From: Balanoglossus misakiensis
Taxonomy: Eukaryota; Hemichordata
Assembly (NCBI GenBank): GCA_040954595.2
Contig: CM082595.2
Location: 8,742,001-8,806,000 of the forward strand
Length of the DNA stretch: 64,000 nucleotides
Direction of reading: 5' to 3'
A program made the translations under genes and the position numbers. The notes beneath the pieces are model-generated. The model had not been told where the DNA came from and did not search any database. It was given only the letters and a program-made list of their open reading frames with translations. Below, piece after piece: positions 24,656 to 36,000 of this stretch (position 1 is the first letter of the stretch; the number at the start of each line of letters is the position of its first letter).

Positions 24656-25720
24656 AAATTTTCGACTTTGCAAAATCTCATAATTTCGTCGATTTTGAAA
24701 AAAATCATAGGTTCGTCGATTTTTAAAAAAAAAACCTGGGTGAAAATCATCAAAAAATGACAAATTTTTTACTTTGCAAAATCTCACAATTTCGTCAATT
24801 TTTGAAAAAAATCATGGGTGAAAATCATCAAAAAATGTCAAATTTTTCGACTTTGCAAAATCTCAAAATTTCGTCGATTTTGAAAAAAATCATAGGTTCG
24901 TCGATTTTTTAAAAAAAAACATGGGTGAATATCATCAAAAAATGACAAATTTTCGACTTTGCAAAATCTCACAATTTCGTCGATTTTTGAAAAAAATCAT
25001 GGGTGAAAATCATCAAAAAATGACAAATTTTCGACTTTGCAAAATCTCAAAATTTCGTCAATTTTTGAAAAAATCATGGGTTCGTCGATTTTTTAAAAAC
25101 AACATTGGTGAAAATCATCAAAAAATGACAAATTTTTGACTTTGCAAAATCTCACAATTTCGTCGATTTTTGAAAAAAATAATGGTTGAAAATCATCAAA
25201 AAATGACAAATTTTCGACTTTGCAAAATCTCAAAATTTCATCAATTTTTGAAAAAATCATGGGTGAAAATCATCAAAAAATGACAAATTTTGAAAAAAAC
25301 GGGTGAAAATCATCAAAAAATGACACATTTTCGACTTTGCAAAATCTCAAAATTTCGTCAATTTTTGAAAAAATCATGGGTGAAAATCATCAAAAAATGA
25401 CAAAATTTTCGACTTTGCAAAATCTCATAATTTCGTCGATTTTGAAAAAAATCATAGGTTCGTCGATTTTTAAAAAAAAAACCTGGGTGAAAATCATCAA
25501 AAAATGACAAATTTTTTACTTTGCAAAATCTCACAATTTCGTCAATTTTTGAAAAAAATCATGGGTGAAAATCATCAAAAAATGTCAAATTTTTCGACTT
25601 TGCAAAATCTCAAAATTTCGTCGATTTTGAAAAAAATCATAGGTTCGTCGATTTTTTAAAAAAAAACATGGGTGAATATCATCAAAAAATGACAAATTTT
25701 CGACTTTGCAAAATCTCAAA
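24656..25720 (+). repeat. 747-bp tandem duplication with aacctggg tag
   Basis: The tag 'aacctgggtg' (normally 'aacatgggtg') has its 'cctggg' at 24,735 and again at 25,482, 747 bp on. The flanking series is also shared: 'ctcataatttcg' before it, then 'ttttttactttgc', 'gtcaaatttttcg' and 'gggtgaatatc'. The second copy is incomplete and ends near 25,720. The same pair is present at 39.5-40.3 kb and 42.2-43.0 kb because of later duplications. The block at 719 has only one copy, which suggests it is the older form. Confidence 0.78.
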
Positions 25721-26855
25721 ATTTCGTCAATTTTTGAAAAAATCATGGGTGAAAATCATCAAAAAATGACAAAATTTTCGACTTTGCAAAATCTCAAAAT
25801 TTCGTCGATTTTGAAAAAAATCACAGGTTCGTCGATTTTTTAAAAACAACATTGGTGAAAATCATCAAAAAAGACAAATTTTTTACTTTGCAAAATCTCA
25901 CAATTTCGTCGATTTTTGAAAAAAATAATGGTTGAAAATCATCAAAAAATGACAAATTTTCGACATTGCAAAATCTCAAAATTTCGTCAATTTTTGAAAA
26001 AATCATGGGTGAAAATCATCAAAAAATGACAAATTTTGAAAAAAACGGGCGAAAATCATCAAAAAATGACGCATTTTCGACTTTGCAAAATCTCAAAATT
26101 TCGTCAATTTTGAAAAAAATCAGGGGTGAAAATCATCAAAAAATGACAAATTTTCGACTTTGCAAAATCTCAAAATTTCGTCGATTTTTTAAAAACAACA
26201 TTGGTGAAAATCATCAAAAAATGACAAATTTTCGACTTTGCAAAATCTCAACATTTCGTCGAATTTTGAAAAAAATCATGGGTGAAAATCATCAAAAAAT
26301 GACAAATTTTCGACTTTGAAAAATCTCAAAATTTCGTCCATTTTTGAAAAAAAAATCATGGGTGAAAATCATCAAAAAATGACAAATTTTCGACTTTGCA
26401 AAATCTCAAAATTTTGTCGACTTTTGAAAAAAATCATAGGTGAAAATCATCAAAAAATGACAAATTTTCGACTTTGCAAAATCTCAAAATTTCGTCAATT
26501 TTGAAAAAAATCATGGGTGAAAATCATCAAAAAATGACAAATTTTCGACTTTGCAAAATCTCAAAATTTCGTCAATTTTTGAAAAAAATCATGGGTGAAA
26601 ATCATCAAAAAATGAAAAATTTTCGACTTCGCAAAATCTCAAAATTTTGTCTTTTTTTGAAAAAAATCATAGGTGAAAATTATCAAAAAATGACAAATTT
26701 TCGACTTTGCAAAATCTCAAAATTTCGTCGATTTTTGAAAAAAAATAATGGTTGAAAATCATCAAAAAATGACAAATTTTCGACTTTGCAAAATCTCAAA
26801 ATTTCGTCGATTTTGAAAAAAAATCATGGGTTCGTCGATTTTTTAAAAACATTGG

Positions 26856-27687
26856 TGAAAATCATCAAAAAATGACAAATTTTCGACTTTGCAAAATCTC
26901 AAAATTTCGTCGATTTTTGAAAAAAATCATGGGTGAAAATCATCAAAAAATGACAAATTTTCGACTTTGCAAAATCTCAACATTTCGTCGATTTTTGAAA
27001 AAAATCATAGGTGAAAATCATCAAAAAATGACAAATTTTCGACTTTGCAAAAGCTCAAAATTTCGTCCATTTTTGAAAAAAAATCATGGGTGAAAATCAT
27101 CAAAAAATGACAAATTTTCGACTTTGCAAAATCTCAAAATTTCATCAATTTTTGAAAAAATCATGGTTGAAAATCATCAAAAAATGACAAATTTTCGACT
27201 TTGCAAAATCTCAAAATTTCGTCGATTTTGAAAAAAATCATGGGTTCGTCGATTTTTTAAAAACAACATTGGTGAAAATCATCAAAAAATGACAAATTTT
27301 CGACTTTGCAAAATCTCAAAATTTCGTCGATTTTGAAAAAAATCATGGGTTCGTCGATTTTTTAAAAACAACATTGGTGAAAATCATCAAAAAATGACAA
27401 ATTTTCGACTTTGCAAAATCTCAAAATTTCGTCGATTTTTGAAAAAAATCATGGGTGAAAATCATCAAAAAATGACAAATTTTCGACTTTGCAAAATCTC
27501 AACATTTCGTCGATTTTTGAAAAAAATCATAGGTGAAAATCATCAAAAAATGAAAAATTTTCGACTTTGCAAAAGCTCAAAATTTCGTCCATTTTTGAAA
27601 AAAAATCATGGGTGAAAATCATCAAAAAATGACAAATTTTCGACTTTGCAAAATGTCAAAATTTCATCAATTTTTGAAAAAATCATG
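26856..27687 (+). repeat. 522-bp tandem duplication
   Basis: 26,856-27,377 is repeated from 27,378 to about 27,687. Both carry 'caacatttcg', 'aagctcaaaatttcgtccat' and 'tttcatcaattttt' in that order. Small differences exist: 'acaacattgg' versus 'acattgg' at the start, 'atgaaaaattttcg' near 27,551, and 'aaaatgtc' near 27,652. The 2323-bp partner at 29.2-29.5 kb has only one copy, so this duplication happened in, or was lost from, just one of them. Confidence 0.75.
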
Positions 27688-28139
27688 GGTGAAAATCATC
27701 AAAAAATGACAAAATTTTCGAGTTTGCAAAATCACACAATTTCGTCGATTTTTGAAAAAAAATCATGGTTGAAAATCATCAAAAAATGACAACATTTTCG
27801 AGTTTGCAAAATCACACAATTTCGTCGATTTTGAAAAAAATCATAGGTTCGTCGATTTTTTTAAAAAAAACATGGGTGAAAATCATCAAAAAATGACAGA
27901 TTTTCGACTTTGCAAAATCTCAAAATTTCGTCGATTTTTGAAAAAAATCATGGGTGAAAATCATCAAAAAATGACAAATTTTCGACTTTGCAAAATCTCA
28001 AAATTTCGTCAATTTTTGAAAAAATCATGGGTGAAAATCATCAAAAAATGACAAAATTTTCGACTTTGCAAAATCTCAAAATTTCGTCGATTTTGAAAAA
28101 AATCATGGGTTCGTCGATTTTTTAAAAACAACATTGGTG

Positions 28140-28800
28140 AAAATCATCAAAAAATGACAAATTTTCGACTTTGCAAAATCTCAACATCTCGTCGATTTTT
28201 GAAAAAAATCATAGGTGAAAATCATCAAAAAATGACAAATTTTCGACTTTGAAAAATCTCAAAATTTCGTCCATTTTTGAAAAAAAATCATGGGTGAAAA
28301 TCATCAAAAGATGACAAATTTTCGACTTTGCAAAATCTCAAAATTTTGTCGACTTTTGAAAAAAATCATAGGTGAAAATCATCAAAAAATGACAAATTTT
28401 CGACTTTGCAAAATCTCAAAATTTCGTCAATTTTGAAAAAAATCATGGGTGAAAATCATCAAAAAATGACAAATTTTCGACTTTGCAAAATCTCAAAATT
28501 TCGTCGATTTTTTAAAAACAACATTGGTGAAAATCATCAAAAAATGACAAATTTTCGACTTTGCAAAATCTCAACATTTCGTCGAATTTTGAAAAAAATC
28601 ATAGGTGAAAATCATCAAAAAATGACAAATTTTCGACTTTGAAAAATCTCAAAATTTCGTCCATTTTTGAAAAAAAAATCATGGGTGAAAATCATCAAAA
28701 AATGACAAATTTTCGACTTTGCAAAATCTCAAAATTTTGTCGACTTTTGAAAAAAATCATAGGTGAAAATCATCAAAAAATGACAAATTTTCGACTTTGC
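28140..28800 (+). repeat. 390-bp (five-unit) tandem repeat
   Basis: The landmark 'tttgaaaaatctc' has its 'gaaaaatctc' at 28,251 and 28,641, 390 bp apart, which is 5 x 78. The surrounding variants ('caacat', 'gtccattttt', 'gtcgacttttg', 'gtcaattttg') repeat in the same order. The first copy has 'caacatctcg' near 28,181 where the second has 'caacatttcg', and 'caaaagatgac' near 28,305 is private to the first. It is a local gain of five basic units. Confidence 0.7.
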
Positions 28801-29280
28801 AAAATCTCAAAATTTCGTCAATTTTGAAAAAAATCATGGGTGAAAATCATCAAAAAATGACAAATTTTCGACTTTGCAAAATCTCAAAATTTCGTCAATT
28901 TTTGAAAAAAATCATGGGTGAAAATCATCAAAAAATGAAAAATTTTCGACTTCGCAAAATCTCAAAATTTTGTCTTTTTTTGAAAAAAATCATAGGTGAA
29001 AATTATCAAAAAATGACAAATTTTCGACTTTGCAAAATCTCAAAATTTCGTCGATTTTTGAAAAAAAATAATGGTTGAAAATCATCAAAAAATGACAAAT
29101 TTTCGACTTTGCAAAATCTCAAAATTTCGTCGATTTTGAAAAAAAATCATGGGTTCGTCGATTTTTTAAAAACATTGGTGAAAATCATCAAAAAATGACA
29201 AATTTTCGACTTTGCAAAATCTCAAAATTTCGTCGATTTTTGAAAAAAATCATGGGTGAAAATCATCAAAAAATGACAAA

Positions 29281-30721
29281 TTTTCGACTTTGCAAAATCT
29301 CAACATTTCGTCGATTTTTGAAAAAAATCATAGGTGAAAATCATCAAAAAATGACAAATTTTCGACTTTGCAAAAGCTCAAAATTTCGTCCATTTTTGAA
29401 AAAAAATCATGGGTGAAAATCATCAAAAAATGACAAATTTTCGACTTTGCAAAATCTCAAAATTTCATCAATTTTTGAAAAAATCATGGGTGAAAATCAT
29501 CAAAAAATGACAAAATTTTCAACTTTGCAAAATCTCAAAATTTCGTCGATTTTTGAAAAAAAATCATGGTTGAAAATCATCAAAAAATGACAACATTTTC
29601 GAGTTTGCAAAATCACACAATTTCGTCGATTTTGAAAAAAATCATAGGTTCGTCGATTTTTTTAAAAAAAACATGGGTGAAAATCATCAAAAAATGACAG
29701 ATTTTCGACTTTGCAAAATCTCAAAATTTCGTCGATTTTTGAAAAAAATCATGGGTGAAAATCATCAAAAAATGACAAATTTTCGACTTTGCAAAATCTC
29801 ACAATTTCGTCGATTTTGAAAAAAATCATGGGTGAAAATCATCAAAAAATGACAAATTTTCGACTTTGCAAAATCTCAAAATTTCGTCAATTTTTGAAAA
29901 AATCATGGGTTCGTCGATTTTTTAAAAACAACATTGGTGAAAATCATCAAAAAATGACAAATTTTTGACTTTGCAAAATCTCACAATTTCGTCGATTTTT
30001 GAAAAAAATAATGGTTGAAAATCATCAAAAAATGACAAATTTTCGACTTTGCAAAATCTCAAAATTTCGTCAATTTTTGAAAAAATCATGGGTGAAAATC
30101 ATCAAAAAATGACAAATTTTGAAAAAAACGGGTGAAAATCATCAAAAAATGACACATTTTCGACTTTGCAAAATCTCAAAATTTCGTCAATTTTTGAAAA
30201 AATCATGGGTGAAAATCATCAAAAAATGACAAAATTTTCGACTTTGCAAAATCTCAAAATTTCGTCGATTTTGAAAAAAATCACAGGTTCGTCGATTTTT
30301 TAAAAACAACATTGGTGAAAATCATCAAAAAAGACAAATTTTTTACTTTGCAAAATCTCACAATTTCGTCGATTTTTGAAAAAAATAATGGTTGAAAATC
30401 ATCAAAAAATGACAAATTTTCGACTTTGCAAAATCTCAAAATTTCGTCAATTTTTGAAAAAATCATGGGTGAAAATCATCAAAAAATGACAAATTTTGAA
30501 AAAAACGGGTGAAAATCATCAAAAACGACAAATTTTCGTCTTTGCAAAATCTCAAATTTTCGTCGATTTTTGAAAAAAAATCATGGGTGAAAATCATCAA
30601 AAAATGAAAAATTTTCGACTTTGCAAAATCTCAAAATTTCGTCGATTTTTGAAAAAAAATAATGGTTGAAAATCATCAAAAAATGACAAATTTTCGACTT
30701 TGCAAAATCTCAAAATTTCGT
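29281..30721 (+). repeat. Segment repeated at 32,619-34,059 (offset 3338)
   Basis: The series 'caacatttcg', 'aagctc', 'tttcatc', 'ttttcaactttgc', 'gacaacattttcgag', 'gacagatttt' and then the HOR tag at 29,800 and an 'atcacagg' unit recurs 3338 bp downstream. It ends at 30,721/34,059, where one reads 'gtcaattttt' and the other 'gtcgattttg'. The downstream copy straddles the left edge of the right 7.8-kb copy (33,094), so the two duplications overlap and their edges were set by different events. Confidence 0.75.
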
Positions 30722-32400
30722 CAATTTTTGAAAAAATCATGGGTGAAAATCATCAAAAAATGACAAATTTTGAAAAAAACGGGCGAAAATCATCAAAAAA
30801 TGACACATTTTCGACTTTGCAAAATCTCAAAATTTCGTCGATTTTTGAAAAAAAATAATGGTTGAAAATCATCAAAAAATGACAAATTTTCGACTTTGCA
30901 AAATCTCACAATTTCGTCGATTTTGAAAAAAATCATGGGTGAAAATCATCAAAAAATGACAAATTTTCGACTTTGCAAAATCTCAAAATTTCGTCAATTT
31001 TTGAAAAAATCATGGGTTCGTCGATTTTTTAAAAACAACATTGGTGAAAATCATCAAAAAATGACAAATTTTTGACTTTGCAAAATCTCACAATTTCGTC
31101 GATTTTTGAAAAAAATAATGGTTGAAAATCATCAAAAAATGACAAATTTTCGACTTTGCAAAATCTCAAAATTTCGTCAATTTTTGAAAAAATCATGGGT
31201 GAAAATCATCAAAAAATGACAAATTTTGAAAAAAACGGGTGAAAATCATCAAAAAATGACACATTTTCGACTTTGCAAAATCTCAAAATTTCGTCAATTT
31301 TTGAAAAAATCATGGGTGAAAATCATCAAAAAATGACAAAATTTTCGACTTTGCAAAATCTCAAAATTTCGTCGATTTTGAAAAAAATCACAGGTTCGTC
31401 GATTTTTTAAAAACAACATTGGTGAAAATCATCAAAAAAGACAAATTTTTTACTTTGCAAAATCTCACAATTTCGTCGATTTTTGAAAAAAATAATGGTT
31501 GAAAATCATCAAAAAATGACAAATTTTCGACTTTGCAAAATCTCAAAATTTCGTCAATTTTTGAAAAAATCATGGGTGAAAATCATCAAAAAATGACAAA
31601 TTTTGAAAAAAACGGGCGAAAATCATCAAAAAATGACACATTTTCGACTTTGCAAAATCTCAAAATTTCGTCGATTTTTGAAAAAAAATAATGGTTGAAA
31701 ATCATCAAAAAATGACAAATTTTCGACTTTGCAAAATCTCACAATTTCGTCGATTTTGAAAAAAATCATGGGTGAAAATCATCAAAAAATGACAAATTTT
31801 CGACTTTGCAAAATCTCAAAATTTCGTCAATTTTTGAAAAAATCATGGGTTCGTCGATTTTTTAAAAACAACATTGGTGAAAATCATCAAAAAATGACAA
31901 ATTTTTGACTTTGCAAAATCTCACAATTTCGTCGATTTTTGAAAAAAATAATGGTTGAAAATCATCAAAAAATGACAAATTTTCGACTTTGCAAAATCTC
32001 AAAATTTCGTCAATTTTTGAAAAAATCATGGGTGAAAATCATCAAAAAATGACAAATTTTGAAAAAAACGGGTGAAAATCATCAAAAAATGACACATTTT
32101 CGACTTTGCAAAATCTCAAAATTTCGTCAATTTTTGAAAAAATCATGGGTGAAAATCATCAAAAATGACAAAATTTTCGACTTTGCAAAATCTCAAAATT
32201 TCGTCGATTTTGAAAAAAATCACAGGTTCGTCGATTTTTTAAAAACAACATTGGTGAAAATCATCAAAAAAGACAAATTTTTTACTTTGCAAAATCTCAC
32301 AATTTCGTCGATTTTTGAAAAAAATAATGGTTGAAAATCATCAAAAAATGACAAATTTTCGACTTTGCAAAATCTCAAAATTTCGTCAATTTTTGAAAAA
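29800..32400 (+). repeat. Shortened HOR units of 1107 and 833 bp
   Basis: The HOR tag 'cacaattt' lies at 29,800, 30,907 and 31,740. The 1107- and 833-bp units agree until about 30,510/31,617, where the first reads 'cgggtg' plus type D and the second 'cgggcg' plus 'gacacatttt'. They agree again at offset 833 from about 30,780/31,613. The difference is 274 bp, the same as the spacing between the type D junctions at 5117 and 5391. A third unit starts at 31,740 and is lost after about 32,420. A one-base deletion, 'tcaaaaatgac', is at about 32,159. Confidence 0.75.
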
Positions 32401-32419
32401 ATCATGGGTGAAAATCATC

Positions 32420-33093
32420 AAAAAATGACAAATTTTCAACTTTGCAAAATCTCAAAATTTCGTCGATTTTTGAAAAAAAATCATGGTTGAAAATCATCAA
32501 AAAATGACAACATTTTCGAGTTTGCAAAATCACACAATTTCGTCGATTTTGAAAAAAATCATAGGTTCGTCGATTTTTTTAAAAAAAACATGGGTGAAAA
32601 TCATCAAAAAATGACAGATTTTCGACTTTGCAAAATCTCAACATTTCGTCGATTTTTGAAAAAAATCATAGGTGAAAATCATCAAAAAATGACAAATTTT
32701 CGACTTTGCAAAAGCTCAAAATTTCGTCCATTTTTGAAAAAAAATCATGGGTGAAAATCATCAAAAAATGACAAATTTTCGACTTTGCAAAATCTCAAAA
32801 TTTCATCAATTTTTGAAAAAATCATGGGTGAAAATCATCAAAAAATGACAAAATTTTCAACTTTGCAAAATCTCAAAATTTCGTCGATTTTTGAAAAAAA
32901 ATCATGGTTGAAAATCATCAAAAAATGACAACATTTTCGAGTTTGCAAAATCACACAATTTCGTCGATTTTGAAAAAAATCATAGGTTCGTCGATTTTTT
33001 TAAAAAAAACATGGGTGAAAATCATCAAAAAATGACAGATTTTCGACTTTGCAAAATCTCAAAATTTCGTCGATTTTTGAAAAAAATCATGGG
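32420..33093 (+). repeat. 421-bp repeat of gacaacattttcgag units
   Basis: The tag 'gacaacattttcgag' starts at 32,506 and 32,927, 421 bp apart, each followed by 'tttgcaaaatcacac', a type B with a long T-run, and 'gacagattttcg'. The same series occurs once near 27,788 and once near 29,589. This is the last stretch of the intervening block before the right 7.8-kb copy. Confidence 0.7.
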
Positions 33094-36000
33094 TGAAAAT
33101 CATCAAAAAATGACAAATTTTCGACTTTGCAAAATCTCACAATTTCGTCGATTTTGAAAAAAATCATGGGTGAAAATCATCAAAAAATGACAAATTTTCG
33201 ACTTTGCAAAATCTCAAAATTTCGTCAATTTTTGAAAAAATCATGGGTTCGTCGATTTTTTAAAAACAACATTGGTGAAAATCATCAAAAAATGACAAAT
33301 TTTTGACTTTGCAAAATCTCACAATTTCGTCGATTTTTGAAAAAAATAATGGTTGAAAATCATCAAAAAATGACAAATTTTCGACTTTGCAAAATCTCAA
33401 AATTTCGTCAATTTTTGAAAAAATCATGGGTGAAAATCATCAAAAAATGACAAATTTTGAAAAAAACGGGTGAAAATCATCAAAAAATGACACATTTTCG
33501 ACTTTGCAAAATCTCAAAATTTCGTCAATTTTTGAAAAAATCATGGGTGAAAATCATCAAAAAATGACAAAATTTTCGACTTTGCAAAATCTCAAAATTT
33601 CGTCGATTTTGAAAAAAATCACAGGTTCGTCGATTTTTTAAAAACAACATTGGTGAAAATCATCAAAAAAGACAAATTTTTTACTTTGCAAAATCTCACA
33701 ATTTCGTCGATTTTTGAAAAAAATAATGGTTGAAAATCATCAAAAAATGACAAATTTTCGACTTTGCAAAATCTCAAAATTTCGTCAATTTTTGAAAAAA
33801 TCATGGGTGAAAATCATCAAAAAATGACAAATTTTGAAAAAAACGGGTGAAAATCATCAAAAACGACAAATTTTCGTCTTTGCAAAATCTCAAATTTTCG
33901 TCGATTTTTGAAAAAAAATCATGGGTGAAAATCATCAAAAAATGAAAAATTTTCGACTTTGCAAAATCTCAAAATTTCGTCGATTTTTGAAAAAAAATAA
34001 TGGTTGAAAATCATCAAAAAATGACAAATTTTCGACTTTGCAAAATCTCAAAATTTCGTCGATTTTGAAAAAAATTATGGATTCGTCGATTTTTTAAAAA
34101 CAACATTGGTGAAAATCATCAAAAAATGACAAATTTTCGACTTTGCAAAATCTCAAAATTTCGTCGATTTAAAAAAAAAAATCATGGATGAAAATCATCA
34201 AAAAATGAAAAATTTTCGACTTCGCAAAATCTCAAAATTTTGTCTTTTTTTGAAAAAAATCATAGGTGAAAATTATCAAAAAATGACAAATTTTCGACTT
34301 TGCAAAAGCTCAAAATTTCGTCCATTTTTGAAAAAAAATCATGGGTGAAAATCATCAAAAAATGACAAAATTTTCAACTTTGCAAAATCTCATAATTTCG
34401 TCGATTTTTGAAAAAAAATCATGGGTGAAAATCATCAAAAAATGACAAAATTTTCGACTTTGTAAAATCACACAATTTCGTCGATTTTGAAAAAAATCAT
34501 AGGTTCGTCGATTTTTAAAAAACAACATTGGTGAAAATCATCAAAAAAGACAAATTTTTTACTTTGCAAAATCTCACAATTTCGTCGATTTTTGAAAAAA
34601 ATAATGGTTGAAAATCATCAAAAAATGACAAATTTTCGACTTTGCAAAATCTCAAAATTTCGTCAATTTTTGAAAAAATCATGGGTGAAAATCATCAAAA
34701 AATGACAAATTTTGAAAAAAACGGGCGAAAATCATCAAAAAATGACACATTTTCGACTTTGCAAAATCTCAAAATTTCGTCAATTTTTGAAAAAATCATG
34801 GGTGAAAATCATCAAAAAATGACAAATTTTGAAAAAAACGGGTGAAAATCATCAAAAACGACAAATTTTCGTCTTTGCAAAATCTCAAATTTTCGTCGAT
34901 TTTTGAAAAAAAATAATGGTTGAAAATCATCAAAAAATGACAAATTTTCGACTTTGCAAAATCTCAAAATTTCGTCGATTTTGAAAAAAATCATGGGTTC
35001 GTCGATTTTTTAAAAACAACATTGGTGAAAATCATCAAAAAATGAAAAATTTTCGACTTCGCAAAATCTCAAAATTTTGTCTTTTTTTGAAAAAAATCAT
35101 AGGTGAAAATTATCAAAAAATGACAAATTTTCGACTTTGCAAAAGCTCAAAATTTCGTCCATTTTTGAAAAAAAATCATGGGTGAAAATCATCAAAAAAT
35201 GACAAAATTTTCAACTTTGCAAAATCTCATAATTTCGTCGATTTTTGAAAAAAAATCATGGGTGAAAATCATCAAAAAATGACAAAATTTTCGACTTTGT
35301 AAAATCACAAAATTTCGTCTATTTTGAAAAAAATCATGGATGAAAATCATCAAAAAATGACAAATTTTCGACTTTGCAAAATCTCAAAATTTTGTCGATT
35401 TTTGAAAAAAATCATAGGTGAAAATCATCAAAAATGACAAATTTTCGTCTTTGCAAAATCTCAAATTTTCGTCGATTTTTGAAAAAAAATCATGGGTGAA
35501 AATCATCAAAAAATGAAAAATTTTCGACTTTGCAAAATCTCAAAATTTCGTCAATTTTTGAAAAAATCATGGGTGAAAATCATCAAAAAATGACAAATTT
35601 TTGACTGCAAAATCTCAAAATTTCGTTGATTTTTGAAAAAAATAATGGTTGAAAATCATCAAAAAATGACAAATTTTCGACTTTGCAAAATCTCAAAATT
35701 TCGTCGATTTTGAAAAAAATCATGGGTTCGTCGATTTTTTAAAAACAACATTGGTGAATATCATCAAAAACTGACAAATTTTTGACTTTGCAAAATCTCA
35801 CAATTTCGTCGATTTTTGAAAAAAATCATGGTTGAAAATCATCAAAAAATGACAAATTTTCGACTTTGCAAAATCTCAAAATTTCGTCAATTTTTGAAAA
35901 AATCATGGGTTCGTCGATTTTTTAAAAACAACATTGGTGAAAATCATCAAAAAATGACAAATTTTTGACTTCGCAAAATCTCACAATTTCGTCGATTTTT

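Larger units (their letters stand above)
18275..26111 (+). repeat. 7,837-bp duplicated segment, left copy
   Basis: This segment recurs at 33,094-40,930 at a constant offset of 14,819. Private changes are shared: 'aaaaattatggattcg' near 19,252, 'cacaatgtcgtcg' near 22,825, 'cagcaaaaaatgac' near 23,763, 'tttcatcaattttt' near 25,236 and 'cgacattgc' near 25,971. I saw no length difference between the copies. The left edge is exact to the base by eye (18,274 T versus 33,093 G, then identical). The right edge is at 26,111/40,930, where the left copy reads 'aattttgaaaaaaatcagggg' minus one T relative to the right copy. Content is array units only. Confidence 0.88.
26078..29489 (+). repeat. 2323-bp tandem duplication (26,078-28,400 and 28,401-about 29,489)
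   Basis: The order 'gtcaattttgaaaaaaatca', 'aacatttcgtcgaatttt', 'tttgaaaaatctc', 'gtcgacttttg', 'cttcgc', 'ttttgtcttttttt' and the shortened type B 'aaaaacattggtg' (26,850 and 29,173) repeats 2323 bp apart. The match ends near 27,166/29,489, where one reads 'atcatggttg' and the other 'atcatgggtg'. Beyond that point the second copy continues to match the first at offset 1801 (2323 minus 522), because only the first copy has the extra 522-bp repeat. Confidence 0.78.
26112..33093 (+). repeat. Intervening block between the 7.8-kb copies
   Basis: This 6,982-bp stretch separates the two 7.8-kb copies and has two parts. From 26.1 to about 29.8 kb it is made of A and B units with changes rare elsewhere, such as 'gtcgacttttg', 'tttgaaaaatctc', 'gacaacattttcgag' and 'gacagattttcg'. 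It contains no 'cggg' junction and no 'cgtctttgc'. From about 29.8 to 32.4 kb it is HOR-domain sequence again, in shortened 1107- and 833-bp units. From 32.4 to 33.1 kb it returns to the first kind. No gene is visible in any part. Confidence 0.8.
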
